Shown here: positions 9,228 to 18,487 of the stretch, in pieces | How the letters are laid out: each line of letters starts with the position of its first letter | Position numbering within the stretch: position 1 is the stretch's first letter | Origin: Fusibacter sp. A1 | Lineage (GTDB): Bacteria > Bacillota > Clostridia > Peptostreptococcales > Acidaminobacteraceae | DNA: 64,000 bases | NCBI RefSeq assembly: GCF_004125825.1 | Contig: NZ_QQWI01000005.1 | Span: forward strand, 240,414-304,413 | Direction: 5' to 3' | Made by a program: the position numbers and the translations under genes | Notes under the pieces: model-generated | Database searches by the model: none | Seen by the model: only the letters and a program-made list of their open reading frames with translations | Told to the model about the DNA's origin: nothing

Positions 9228-9236
9228 ATTATACCA
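9228..9236 (-). promoter_or_regulatory. Extended -10 promoter of scpA operon
   Basis: TGG-TATAAT on the minus strand matches an extended -10 element. No good -35 is seen. The predicted start leaves a leader of only about 12 nt, which still includes the ribosome binding site. Confidence 0.5.
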
Positions 9237-9290
9237 TATAATCCGCGGTTTCGCTGTTTTAAGTGCTTTGAAGTCATTATCCAATTAATT

Positions 9291-9325
9291 AAACAAACAG
9301 CCCTTATGGATTAGGCTGTTTGTTT
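9291..9325 (-). terminator. Terminator after the histidine kinase gene
   Basis: A 12-bp perfect stem AAACAAACAGCC (9291-9302) / GGCTGTTTGTTT (9314-9325), followed on the minus strand by TTAATTAATT. It separates the kinase gene from the scpA promoter. Confidence 0.75.
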
Positions 9326-9341
9326 TGATAACACTGGCTTT

Positions 9342-11672
9342 TTATAGATGTTTTGGAACCGTGATGGTGAAAGTGGTTCCTTTCAGATAATCGCTTTCGC
9401 AAATGATCTTTCCTTTTAGAAGACCGGTGACCATATTATAGACGATATTGAGTCCGAGACCGCTGCCGCCTTTTCCGCGTGCGGTGGTGAAGAAAGGCTC
9501 GAATACATGACTTAGCACGTCTTGCCTCATACCGACACCGTTATCCTTGTAGACGATGGTGACCGTGTCCCTTTCATCGGAAACTACGATTGTCAACCCT
9601 GGCACTTCAATATCTATAAATCCGTGTTTGAGCGAATTCATGATCAGGTTGGTCAAAATCTGTGTGAATGCGCCGGGGTACGACTTTAGCTTCAATTCAC
9701 TGCTGCAGATGATGGTGATTCTAGGCTGCAGCCTCTTATACTCGTGTCTCAGACTAACCAGCTCGACTTCAATCAATTCTTTTATCGAAAAAGTAGTCAG
9801 GGTATCGTGGCTTTGATTTACGCTGATGCTCTTAAAGCTCGAAACGAGGGTTGCAGCCTTTTGCAAATTGCGATTGATGCTTGATATGGCGTCGTTCATC
9901 ACCTCGATGCCATGCTCAAAGCTGGATTTGCTGAGCGTGCCGCTTTCCAGCGCGGCATTCAGCTGGTGCTGTGTATCCTCTAGGAAGCTTGCCGCTGTGA
10001 TGGCGGTCCCAAGCGGTGTGTTGATCTCATGGGCGACACCGGCGACAAGACGTCCGAGCGAAGCCATTTTTTCGGCTTCCATCAGCTCTTGCATCGCGTT
10101 GTTGAGTTCTACCACTTTTCGATCCACCCTATCCGATAGATCTTCCTTTTCCTTTTGTAGGAGCCGGTTGATTTCGTGTTCAGCCTCGACGATCTGGGTG
10201 ATGTCAGTGCTTGTTCCCATCACCATGGCTATGGTGTCGTTCTCGTCAAAAATTGGTGTCAGGGTGGTGCTCAGTCTTTTTTCCTCACCCGATTCCAAAA
10301 CGACCACACTGATACTTGTGATACCGACTGCGGATGTGATGACATCGTTGAAGGAGTCGCTCCAAAACTTCTGATCCTTGTCCTTGCTGAAAAGCACTTC
10401 AAAGGCTTGTCCAATCAGATCGGTCCGCTCGATACCCAAGAAGTCCTCCATCGCCTTGTTGACCATTAAGAACTTACGGTCCAAGCTGATCGTATAGATG
10501 AGGTGGTCCGATGTTTCTATCAGACTCCTGTATTTGGACTCGCTCAGCCTTAGCTTAGACAGCGTGCTTCTCACATTAAGCTGCATCTGGTTGAATACCT
10601 CGGTCAAGTGCCCTATCTCATCGGTGCTTTCCACAGGTAGGAGTATCAGCTTTTCGTGGTCCAGGATGTTTCCTGCGATATCTGAGAGTACTGCGATCCG
10701 TTTTGTGATGGTCTTTGAAAGCAGCAGTCCTATGACGATTGTAACCGGTATGGACATGGCCATAGTGATAAGGGTTAAGTTGAATAGTACTTTTAGACCG
10801 CTGAACATGTCCTTATAGGTGGGATGGGCCATGAGAATCCATCCATTATCGAGTGTCGTCCATGCAAGAACGGTTCTCGTCTTGTCCTCTAATCCGTATT
10901 CTATTCCAGTGGGTTTAGACTTTATGATGGAGCTATGCTCCTTTATCCATAGGTCATCGATCGTATAGCTGTTCGAATCCGACAGGTAGATCCACTTCAT
11001 GTCCTCTGTCAGAAGCGATGCTTTTCCTGACTCATAAAAGCTGATCGAATCAAGCTGTTCTGTGAAGGTATCCAAAAATAACTCAGCACCTGTAACCGCG
11101 ATGACATCCCCATTCATCCTTATGGGGATGGAATAGCTGATAATCTCTGAATCCCACGGTTCCCAGTAATATGGCTTGGTCCAGAACTCGCCGTATAGGA
11201 TAGCATTCATCCACCAGTCTTCAGACCCGTACCCCGCCGAGATGACGTCGTATTCCTCTTCTCTTAAAAACTTGTTATCCTCACGCGTGAAAGAGACTGT
11301 GTTGGTCCCTGGTATGACATTGGAATTGAACAGAATCCAACCGGACCGACTCTCGAAGGTTGCGATCATATTCTCGACAATCGGTATGATTTGATTCTTG
11401 TAGGCCATCATGTAACCCGGCTCGTTTTTGGCTCGATTCAGATCGATGGTTTCGGTAATTATACTTCTGAATACGTTGGAGATGCTTTTGACATTGTCGA
11501 ACCTGCCATTGATGATCGACGCCTCACGTTCCAGGACATGCATTAAGTTCTCTTCGGTCTGCGCTCTTAAAAGAGCCTCTGAACGAAGATACACAAGCGT
11601 ACCAAGTATGAGTCCCATCATTACCGTGCTTAGGATTATTGCAAGAGATACCTTGTTTGCAATATGTCTCAT
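9342..11672 (-). CDS. Membrane sensor histidine kinase (dCache-HAMP-PAS-HisKA-HATPase)
   Basis: A 776-aa sensor kinase. In order: N-terminal membrane helix (VSLAIILSTVMMGLILGTLV), a long extracytoplasmic double-Cache-like sensor domain, a second membrane helix near residue 300, HAMP, a PAS domain (YRSLIETSDHLIYTISLDRK) with PAC segment, a short coiled coil, the phospho-acceptor histidine (GRLVAGVAHEINTPLG) and an ATPase domain with N box (LTNLIMNSLKHGF), G1 (DNGVGM) and G2 (GKGGSGLGLNIV). No response regulator is adjacent, so its partner is unknown; Cache sensors usually bind small extracellular ligands. It is transcribed alone, between two terminators. Confidence 0.92.
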   Translation of the reverse strand: MRHIANKVSLAIILSTVMMGLILGTLVYLRSEALLRAQTEENLMHVLEREASIINGRFDNVKSISNVFRSIITETIDLNRAKNEPGYMMAYKNQIIPIVENMIATFESRSGWILFNSNVIPGTNTVSFTREDNKFLREEEYDVISAGYGSEDWWMNAILYGEFWTKPYYWEPWDSEIISYSIPIRMNGDVIAVTGAELFLDTFTEQLDSISFYESGKASLLTEDMKWIYLSDSNSYTIDDLWIKEHSSIIKSKPTGIEYGLEDKTRTVLAWTTLDNGWILMAHPTYKDMFSGLKVLFNLTLITMAMSIPVTIVIGLLLSKTITKRIAVLSDIAGNILDHEKLILLPVESTDEIGHLTEVFNQMQLNVRSTLSKLRLSESKYRSLIETSDHLIYTISLDRKFLMVNKAMEDFLGIERTDLIGQAFEVLFSKDKDQKFWSDSFNDVITSAVGITSISVVVLESGEEKRLSTTLTPIFDENDTIAMVMGTSTDITQIVEAEHEINRLLQKEKEDLSDRVDRKVVELNNAMQELMEAEKMASLGRLVAGVAHEINTPLGTAITAASFLEDTQHQLNAALESGTLSKSSFEHGIEVMNDAISSINRNLQKAATLVSSFKSISVNQSHDTLTTFSIKELIEVELVSLRHEYKRLQPRITIICSSELKLKSYPGAFTQILTNLIMNSLKHGFIDIEVPGLTIVVSDERDTVTIVYKDNGVGMRQDVLSHVFEPFFTTARGKGGSGLGLNIVYNMVTGLLKGKIICESDYLKGTTFTITVPKHL

Positions 11673-11737
11673 CTGTCACCAACTTTCCACCAAACATGCT
11701 ATTTATTTTTTACCCAAATGAAGTTGCTTCATTCGAT

Positions 11738-11768
11738 AAAAAAGGAGCAATTCATTTGAATTGCTCCT
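11738..11768 (-). terminator. Terminator after the MFS gene
   Basis: Perfect stem AGGAGCAATTCA (11743-11754) / TGAATTGCTCCT (11757-11768) with a 2-nt spacer, and TTTTTT after it on the minus strand. The hairpin overlaps the stop codon of the MFS gene. Confidence 0.88.
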
Positions 11769-12960
11769 ACAGAGTACTTTCTTCGCTATTATTCACAATA
11801 ATAAACAGCTCTTTTGGAAGCGCATAGCTTGACACCGCCATGAAGGCTGTCAGTACGACCACGACATTAAGGCTTGCGGTTAAGCTGAATCTATCTACAA
11901 GAACGCCGAATCCTAGGATGGCGACAGCGCTCATGGTCGCAGCAAATCCCATAATCAGTCCCGTTCCATAATTCACATTATTGGGCAAAATCTTATGTGT
12001 GATCGTGATATTCGCAGCGGCAGTCGCGTTGATTGTGAATCCTAGGATGACTAGTCCAAGTATCGATAACAGATTGCCCCCATACACCAGCATGAAAACT
12101 GAAAAAAGCGCAGCGGTGTTAAAGAGTATGAGGGTGTTCTTTTCGCCTATGCTATCGCTTATAAAACCACCGATAAGTGTAGCAAAAGCCCTGGCGATCA
12201 TGAATGCCGACAAGACAGCGGCAGCCATCACAGGTTCTATCCCCTTGATCCCCAGAAGAATTACACCGAACACGATCACAACGCGGTAGAGTAAGCCTTT
12301 GATTACTGCGATAGACATCGGAATTGTCATCTGAGCCATTTGTCCTTTTGTCAGCTTCGCATGATTACTTCCCTCGCTGGAGTCCTTATCCTTTGTCCAA
12401 GTAACCTCTTGAACCCTGGCCATATAAAGGATCAGGCAGGAAAGTAGTCCGGGTATCATGAGCACAGATAAGGCCTTTAGTCCATAGATTGTCACAAGGG
12501 GTATCGCGACAATTGGTGCCGCGGAATGAGCGAAACTGCCGACGGTCATGAAGACTGACAGACTCTTTCCCTTGGTAAGAGACGTCTTATGTATGGTGAT
12601 CGTCGAACCCAGCGGATGGTAAACCGAAGACCCGAGAGCGGACACGCCTACGACGAGTATCAACAAGTAAAAGTTTGTGATCAGTCCTGACAGACTCATA
12701 CCCAAAGTGATCAGCAGCAAGGAGTAGATCAGAAGGCTGCTTTTTTGCACCTTGTCGATAAGTAAGCCGACTAGTGGCTGAAAGAACGTTCCGGCTGTCG
12801 TGATGACAAAAGCGATCATCGACATTTGAATCGCGTTCAGTTTCATTTCAGATGCGAATGCAAAGAGGACGACTGGAACAACACTCATAAAGAAGTCGTT
12901 GACAAAATGCCCCCAGGACACCGCGATCAAAGACGTGTTCTTTTTTATAAATTCAAACAT
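11767..12960 (-). CDS. MFS transporter, fosmidomycin-resistance (Fsr)-like
   Basis: A 397-aa protein with about 12 hydrophobic segments. The N-terminal pattern WGHFVNDFFMSVVPVVL and the segment ALGSSVYHPLGS resemble the Fsr group of major facilitator efflux pumps. The substrate is unknown. The ATG at 12960 is chosen; a TTG two codons earlier (12966) is equally possible because GGAAAG sits closer to it. It is the last gene of the HAD-alkA-ogt-MFS block, ending in a terminator. Confidence 0.85.
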   Translation of the reverse strand: MFEFIKKNTSLIAVSWGHFVNDFFMSVVPVVLFAFASEMKLNAIQMSMIAFVITTAGTFFQPLVGLLIDKVQKSSLLIYSLLLITLGMSLSGLITNFYLLILVVGVSALGSSVYHPLGSTITIHKTSLTKGKSLSVFMTVGSFAHSAAPIVAIPLVTIYGLKALSVLMIPGLLSCLILYMARVQEVTWTKDKDSSEGSNHAKLTKGQMAQMTIPMSIAVIKGLLYRVVIVFGVILLGIKGIEPVMAAAVLSAFMIARAFATLIGGFISDSIGEKNTLILFNTAALFSVFMLVYGGNLLSILGLVILGFTINATAAANITITHKILPNNVNYGTGLIMGFAATMSAVAILGFGVLVDRFSLTASLNVVVVLTAFMAVSSYALPKELFIIVNNSEESTL

Positions 12961-13011
12961 GATCAACCCAACTTTCCGACATTCGATTATTTAGCCTCAC
13001 TAAATTATACG

Positions 13012-13536
13012 TTAGGACGTCGGGTTACTCAAGTCCTCATGGCTCAACAAGGCGCTTTTCTTATCAAGCCCCCCCGCGTAGCCTGTCAAAGAGCCGCTTG
13101 CGCCGATAACCCTATGGCAAGGAATGACAATGGAGATGGGATTATGACCTACGGCGCCGCCCACAGCCTGTGCGGACATGCTTTCACGATCCAGTCTGAT
13201 AGCCGCAAGCCTGCCTAGTTCTCCATAGGTGAGTGTCTCGCCGAAAGGAACCTCAAGGAGCAGGTCCCATATCAGCTTTCTAAACGCTGTGCCTTGTGGT
13301 GCGAGCTTTAGATCAAAGTGCCTTAAACTCCCGGACTCATAGGCTGTAAGTTGCTCCAAAAGCGCTCTTAATGTACCGGTAGTATTGGGATCATGGCAAT
13401 TCACCCATACCGCCTCTTTTGGTATCTGAGGAAAATACTTCTGGTTTTCAAACCACAAACCTACAAGGCGGTCCTCTGAATCTATGCATGCGATGAGTTG
13501 TCCCCATTGAGATGCAATTGTCGAATAAATCATCAT
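13012..13536 (-). CDS. ogt: Methylated-DNA-protein-cysteine methyltransferase
   Basis: Suicide repair protein that transfers alkyl groups from O6-alkylguanine to its own cysteine. The active-site motif IVIPCHRVIG is intact, preceded by the DNA-binding helix-turn-helix (GETLTYGELGRLAAI) and AVGGAVGHNPI. At 174 aa it is a stand-alone Ogt type with no Ada N-terminal domain. It lies 28 nt from alkA, so two alkylation-repair enzymes are probably co-expressed. Confidence 0.95.
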   Translation of the reverse strand: MMIYSTIASQWGQLIACIDSEDRLVGLWFENQKYFPQIPKEAVWVNCHDPNTTGTLRALLEQLTAYESGSLRHFDLKLAPQGTAFRKLIWDLLLEVPFGETLTYGELGRLAAIRLDRESMSAQAVGGAVGHNPISIVIPCHRVIGASGSLTGYAGGLDKKSALLSHEDLSNPTS

Positions 13537-13564
13537 TTCTCCTCCATTTGACTGTTATATGTCT

Positions 13565-14512
13565 TTATAAGGTCGACCATAGCGCGATTGTCAAATAGCT
13601 GCGCCAAGGTCTGAAGGCATCTGCGTATGCTAGAGCGGACGCTTCATAGAGCTTGTTGATCTTGTACTTGGAGAGACCGGACACCCCAGCGTTTTCATCG
13701 GCGAAAAGAAGCTTTCCCTCATGATCCCTCAGTAGAGGCTCAAGCGCATGACGGATACCGATATCAGTAACCGGAAACGCATCAGGCCAGCTGGTTCCTC
13801 GCATGGTCAGGTACTGGGCCGTCCAAGGTCCGATGCCCTTAAGCGACAGCAGTTGATTATAGACAAGCAGCGGATCCACACCACGCTGCAGAACGATTTC
13901 ACCACTGGCGATCGCTGTCGCAAGCGCCTGGATAGAATGACTTCTTGTCTTGATCACACCAAGGGGTCCCAGAACCTCTGTAATTGGATCTGTGATAGAA
14001 CTGATTGACTTTGCTTGCGGAAAATAGTGTGTCAGCTCGTCCCAGGGGGTATCCGCATGGCTTCCTAAAAGTCCTACCACTCGCGCGGTTAGGGTCAATG
14101 CCGCCCTTACGGTTATCTGCTGACCTAGAATAGCCCTGGTCGCCATTTCGAACGCATCAAAGCATCCTGGCAACCGAATCCCTCTAGGAAGGATCTCGGG
14201 CAACCTCTCAGGCCTTAGGTCCAGGTCGAAAGCGACACGAACTCTTTCGAGGACTTCCATCTCTACACCTTTTAGCGAACCGCTCATCGTCACCATCACC
14301 TGAGGCGCTCCCTGAACAGGAGCGATCTCGATCCATCCAGAGTAATTCTCTAGCTTCTTTACAATTCGGATAGTTCGCCTATAGTCTTTATTATCAGTGA
14401 TCATCTCCACGCCGGGGATAAGTCTCATCTTATAAAAATCCATCATCATGCCCCAATCATACGGAGGATGATAAGAAAGGCCATGCCTTATTATGTCTTG
14501 ATGTTCTGTCAT
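13565..14512 (-). CDS. alkA: DNA-3-methyladenine glycosylase II (AlkA type)
   Basis: Base-excision glycosylase for alkylated purines. It has the AlkA N-terminal domain (HPPYDWGMMMDFYKMRLIPG, close to E. coli AlkA), the segment LPGCFDAFEMATRAILGQQI, the helix-hairpin-helix LKGIGPWTAQYLTMRG, the catalytic Asp region AFPVTDIGIRHAL, and the C-terminal RPWRSYLTIALW. The 315-aa length is slightly above E. coli AlkA (282). In many Firmicutes this domain is fused to an Ada regulator; here it is separate. Confidence 0.93.
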   Translation of the reverse strand: MTEHQDIIRHGLSYHPPYDWGMMMDFYKMRLIPGVEMITDNKDYRRTIRIVKKLENYSGWIEIAPVQGAPQVMVTMSGSLKGVEMEVLERVRVAFDLDLRPERLPEILPRGIRLPGCFDAFEMATRAILGQQITVRAALTLTARVVGLLGSHADTPWDELTHYFPQAKSISSITDPITEVLGPLGVIKTRSHSIQALATAIASGEIVLQRGVDPLLVYNQLLSLKGIGPWTAQYLTMRGTSWPDAFPVTDIGIRHALEPLLRDHEGKLLFADENAGVSGLSKYKINKLYEASALAYADAFRPWRSYLTIALWSTL

Positions 14513-14536
14513 GTCACACCTTCTCAGTAGTAAAAC

Positions 14537-15151
14537 TCATAGCTTGACTTCAAGCGCCAAAAGTTTGCTTTTCAGACCGCTCAGATCACGAAGGCGATCG
14601 TCGTAGTAGATGGCGCTCATCCCCTTCTTAGCGGGGATAATGAGATTTGAATCCTTGTTGTCGATAAAGACACATTCCTCGAACTGCACCGGTATTTTTT
14701 TTATGACTTCATCAAATATCAAGTCCTTATCTTTGCCGGACTGTAAAGCGGCTGAAATGAGGACCGTGTCAAAAAGGCTTTCAAGATGATGGTGGGAAAG
14801 TATGTAATCCACCCGATCTTGTTTGTTGTCGGTGATGAGTCCGATATAGTATCCCTTTTGTTTTAGCTCCATCGCTAGATTAAGCATATCTGAGTCCATG
14901 GGTGTATGGATGAAGGAATCGAATAGTACCTGGATGTCAATCTGTCTGCCAACCTCCTCACAGATCGTTCCCCATATCTGCGTATGGGTCACATGGCCGT
15001 AAAGAAGCTGGTAGTTGTGCTTTCGGTAGGCATTTGTGAAGGTACCCACATCCACGCCTGTGACTTTGGTGATATAGTCGATGATCGATTTTGAACCTGT
15101 CGAGTCTACAGTAAGTACACCGTCCAGATCGAATAGTACTGCTTTTATCAT
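14537..15151 (-). CDS. HAD-superfamily hydrolase
   Basis: A 204-aa haloacid-dehalogenase-fold protein. Motif I is FDLDGVLTVDS at the N-terminus with the nucleophile Asp, motif II is LITDN near residue 100, a Lys follows in SGKDK, and motif IV is FIDNKDSN. A helical cap lies between motifs I and II, as in phosphoglycolate phosphatase-like members. The substrate is unknown. It is the first gene of the alkA-ogt-MFS block, with 24 nt to alkA. Confidence 0.85.
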   Translation of the reverse strand: MIKAVLFDLDGVLTVDSTGSKSIIDYITKVTGVDVGTFTNAYRKHNYQLLYGHVTHTQIWGTICEEVGRQIDIQVLFDSFIHTPMDSDMLNLAMELKQKGYYIGLITDNKQDRVDYILSHHHLESLFDTVLISAALQSGKDKDLIFDEVIKKIPVQFEECVFIDNKDSNLIIPAKKGMSAIYYDDRLRDLSGLKSKLLALEVKL

Positions 15152-15212
15152 AAATATCTCCGTTTCTATCAGCGAATTGAGTTTGTTTTAGTTAAGTTGC
15201 CTCTTAAGTTGA

Positions 15213-15221
15213 ATTATACCA
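15213..15221 (-). promoter_or_regulatory. Extended -10 promoter of HAD-alkA-ogt-MFS block
   Basis: TGG-TATAAT on the minus strand, about 60 nt upstream of the HAD gene; no clear -35 hexamer. Confidence 0.5.
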
Positions 15222-15253
15222 AAATATGCCACAACTAACCACGTAAAGGTAAG

Positions 15254-15281
15254 TAAAAAAACACCACTGATGGAGTGGTGT
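15254..15281 (-). terminator. Terminator after the antiporter gene
   Basis: Stem ACACCACT (15261-15268) / AGTGGTGT (15274-15281) with a 5-nt loop and TTTTTTT after it on the minus strand. Confidence 0.88.
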
Positions 15282-15297
15282 CTTCTAAATGACTTGA

Positions 15298-16632
15298 TTA
15301 AAGTATATCGCAGGTTCCTGATTCATTCTGACACATGTCTTTTTTAATACGGGCATAAAACCGTTTGATGGTAAGACCCTGTACCAGAATTGAAAAGGCG
15401 ACCACCGCATAGGTTCCCGCAATGACATAGTGGTACTGTTCGATAGTGAAGATGTTTTTAGTCCCCATCGCAAGCGCGATGCAGATGCCGCCCTTAAGGC
15501 CGCCCCACGTTAGCAGTTTGGTCATGGTCAACTTATCCATCATTCTGACTTTGTCCTTATAGGTAGTCGGGTCCACATTCCTATCCCTGCTGAACATATA
15601 TACAGGGATGAGAATGCTGACCAGTCTTGCAAATAAGGCAAACGGTATTGCTGAAAGCGAGATTAGTAGTATGCTTTCCGTATCGTATAGGAAGAGCACC
15701 GCAAAGCCGATAAGGATATAAAGTGCTCCATTGAGTATTTTATCGATGACTTCCCAGAAACTATAGAACTTAAGGTAGTAATCCTCGTTGTTCTCGTGAA
15801 GTCTGAACATGCTCGTCGCAAAGTAGATTCCTACTACGACCGCAGAAATCGGTGCGGATACATGTAGCAGTTCACTGATCGCATAAGCGCTGGTCACAGC
15901 AGCTAGGCTGACAAGAACTTCTGTATGTTTTTGATGCGTGTGTTTGAAGAGTTGGAAAAGCGTAAACGAAACGATAAGTCCTACAAGAACCGCACCGAAT
16001 ATTTCCTGGGTGATGGTCTTTGCAAAGGTGGTGTAAGGATTTAGCTGACCGCTTGCATTGATCGAGCTAAAGGTAACGAACAGGGCTACAGAGACACCGT
16101 CGTTAAAGAGGGACTCTCCTTCCATGATCAAAGCCAATCGTTTTGGCAAACCGGCCTTCTGGAGGATGCTCATCGCAGAAATCGGATCGGTCGGTGCGAT
16201 GATCGATCCGACGATACAAGCATGCAGGAAAGTGAAATTCAACTGCAAGAGGTTCGATAACACATAAAAGATTCCAGCATACAAGAAAGTCGCTACCAGG
16301 GTTGAAAAGAAGGACAAAGTCGAAATAAGAAATTTATCATGAGTCAAATCATGAAAACGTATTTTGGCTGATCCACTAAAAAGTAAAAACACCAAAAATC
16401 CGTTCATGACGATATCGTTAAAGTCGATGTTCTTCATATTGTTAAAGATCACATTGAAATTGGTAATGCCCATCCCATCCGTAATTATGATCGTCAGCGA
16501 AACAATAAATGCGATAGCCATCAGGCCTATCTCAGTGGGTAATTTCAACACCTTCTCATTAAAAAAACTGAAAAATGCTAAAACAAGAAACATGGAGCTT
16601 GCAATGTAAAGTAAATCTAAAAATGATATCAT
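15298..16632 (-). CDS. Na+/H+ antiporter, CPA1 family
   Basis: A 444-aa membrane protein with about 12 hydrophobic segments and the CPA1 core motifs APTDPISAMSIL and MEGESLFNDGVSVALF, which contain the ion-binding acidic residues. Members exchange cytoplasmic Na+ or K+ for protons, or the reverse. No regulatory TrkA-type domain is visible. It stands alone, with a terminator behind it and about 240 bp of non-coding DNA upstream. Confidence 0.9.
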   Translation of the reverse strand: MISFLDLLYIASSMFLVLAFFSFFNEKVLKLPTEIGLMAIAFIVSLTIIITDGMGITNFNVIFNNMKNIDFNDIVMNGFLVFLLFSGSAKIRFHDLTHDKFLISTLSFFSTLVATFLYAGIFYVLSNLLQLNFTFLHACIVGSIIAPTDPISAMSILQKAGLPKRLALIMEGESLFNDGVSVALFVTFSSINASGQLNPYTTFAKTITQEIFGAVLVGLIVSFTLFQLFKHTHQKHTEVLVSLAAVTSAYAISELLHVSAPISAVVVGIYFATSMFRLHENNEDYYLKFYSFWEVIDKILNGALYILIGFAVLFLYDTESILLISLSAIPFALFARLVSILIPVYMFSRDRNVDPTTYKDKVRMMDKLTMTKLLTWGGLKGGICIALAMGTKNIFTIEQYHYVIAGTYAVVAFSILVQGLTIKRFYARIKKDMCQNESGTCDIL

Positions 16633-16781
16633 CTGACTCTTCCTTTCTGGTTCTCTTAAGCTACATTACTACTATACTCCTGAAAATTCAGATGTCAATT
16701 TAAATTTCATGGAAACGTTTTTTTATTTGTTACAAATTGTATTGTAATTGTATTGCTTAAGAAGCTTTAACCTTTACAATC

Positions 16782-16844
16782 AAAAAAGCACCTGTCAGAC
16801 AAATTTTGAGTGCAAACTCTTCCGATTGTCTGACAGGTGCTTTT
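16782..16844 (-). terminator. Long-stem terminator after the acyl-CoA synthetase gene
   Basis: A perfect 19-bp stem, arms 16784-16802 and 16826-16844 (core GCACCTGTCAGACAA), with a 23-nt loop and TTTTTT after it on the minus strand. The stem is flanked by T runs on both strands, so it may work in both directions. Confidence 0.85.
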
Positions 16845-16875
16845 CAATTTATAAGTGGACTTTTATCACAAACCC

Positions 16876-18324
16876 TTATAGCAGACTGTCCCGTAAGGTC
16901 TTCTTCATGACTTTACCTGTCGCATTCTTTGGTAGGGCGTCCATCATCCTAATCTTTTTTGGAAGCTTGAAGCTTGCAAGGTTTTGCTTTAAGAAGGATT
17001 TAAATGCCTTCTCGTCGAACTTGGAGTTGTCGCTTGTCACAATATATGCGATCGGAACTTCCCCTCTTGTTTTGTCCGAAATACCGATGACGGTAGCTTC
17101 GATGATTCCTTCATACCTGTAGATCACTTCTTCAATTTCTCTAGGATAGACGTTCATGCCACTAACGATGACGATATCCTTTAGACGGTCGACGATATGG
17201 ATATACCCCTCATCGTCTATTTTTGCAAGATCGCCAGTGTAGAGCCAATCGTCCTCAATCGTCTGGTCAGTCACCTCTTTGAGGTTATAATACCCCTTCA
17301 TGACGTTAGGACCTTTCACCGCCAGCTCACCGACAGTGCCCCGCGCAACTTCCATATGCTGAGCGTCGACGATTTTCACAAAGACCTCTTCGATAGGCTT
17401 GCCGATGGACCCGACTTTCACCTTGTCCATGGGATTTACTGAAACAACGGGTGACGCCTCGGACAGACCATACCCTTCCACGATAGGGATACCGAATTTT
17501 GCAGAAAAATTGGTCATCACCTCTACAGGCAGCGATGCTCCTCCGGATACGAAAACACGCATGCTTACAAACGTTTCTGGAGTACCAAGCATCAGGTAAT
17601 AGTTGTACATCGTAGGTACACCGCAAACGACACTTAGCCCTTCTGTGCGGATCATTTTTAGGGCATCCTTGGGGTGAAAATTCTCCATGATGGCGATCAA
17701 AGCCCCATTATAGAGCGCCGCTAACACAGAAGTCGTCCAGGCAAAACTATGAAACATCGGAAGCACGCATAAGAACTTATCTTCGCTTGTGACATCAAGC
17801 GCCTTGACTATTCCCTTGGTGTTGCTCACAAGGTTACGGTGTGTCAGCATGGCCCCTTTAGGATGGCCTGTGGTTCCAGACGTGTAAATGATGACAGCGA
17901 CGTCTTCCTCGCTGATCTGAGGAGCATCATCGAAAAGGCTGAACTCATCTGAAGAAAGCAGCTTTGAATACTCAGGTATCAGTTCCTGTCTGAACTCATC
18001 GCTGATCCCTAAGGATTCCATTGTGATCAGGAGCTTGATCTGAGCGTCTTTGGCAATGTAATCCACTTCGCTGGCAGTTAGAGTCCTATTGAAGGGTATG
18101 ATGACAGCGCCCATGCTTACTACAGCGAAATAGGCGTAGATAAATTCAGGTGAGTTCTTACAATATAGGCCGACATGGTCGCCTCTTTTTACACCGATGC
18201 TTTCAAGGTAGGATCTTGTACTACCGATTTTTTGTCTCAGTGTCTTGTAAGTGATAGCTTCTCCATGATACCTGAGTGCGATAGCATGATCATTGTGATC
18301 TTGTAGCAGTTGATGAACTAACAT
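16876..18324 (-). CDS. AMP-dependent acyl-CoA synthetase (long-chain fatty acid-CoA ligase type)
   Basis: A 482-aa ANL-superfamily adenylating enzyme. The P-loop-like motif is IYTSGTTGHPKGAM, followed by VEGYGLSEASPV, LYTGDLAKIDDEGYIHIVDRLKD and the C-terminal catalytic lysine in LPKNATGKVMKK. This order is typical of FadD-like ligases that activate fatty acids with ATP and CoA; the chain length cannot be read from sequence. It is monocistronic, with its own terminator. Confidence 0.88.
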   Translation of the reverse strand: MLVHQLLQDHNDHAIALRYHGEAITYKTLRQKIGSTRSYLESIGVKRGDHVGLYCKNSPEFIYAYFAVVSMGAVIIPFNRTLTASEVDYIAKDAQIKLLITMESLGISDEFRQELIPEYSKLLSSDEFSLFDDAPQISEEDVAVIIYTSGTTGHPKGAMLTHRNLVSNTKGIVKALDVTSEDKFLCVLPMFHSFAWTTSVLAALYNGALIAIMENFHPKDALKMIRTEGLSVVCGVPTMYNYYLMLGTPETFVSMRVFVSGGASLPVEVMTNFSAKFGIPIVEGYGLSEASPVVSVNPMDKVKVGSIGKPIEEVFVKIVDAQHMEVARGTVGELAVKGPNVMKGYYNLKEVTDQTIEDDWLYTGDLAKIDDEGYIHIVDRLKDIVIVSGMNVYPREIEEVIYRYEGIIEATVIGISDKTRGEVPIAYIVTSDNSKFDEKAFKSFLKQNLASFKLPKKIRMMDALPKNATGKVMKKTLRDSLL

Positions 18325-18426
18325 GATGTGCTCCTTATGAATAATCAGATATAATTGCTCTATGTATTATAACATAGTTTAAAATTATTTATTTTACTAA
18401 AGCAACCTATCGATTGCATGACGAAC

Positions 18427-18468
18427 AAAAACCGAAGTATTTCGATTTTCACGAGAATACTTCGGTTT
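18427..18468 (-). terminator. Terminator after the ferritin-like gene
   Basis: A 13-bp perfect stem AAACCGAAGTATT (18429-18441) / AATACTTCGGTTT (18456-18468), followed by TTTGTTC on the minus strand. Confidence 0.85.
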
Positions 18469-18487
18469 ACACTGAATGTTATTCGAA

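Noticed and set aside
12826..13218. Plus-strand ORF of 130 codons over the MFS/ogt junction
   Set aside because: It is antisense to two well-supported genes and matches no family.
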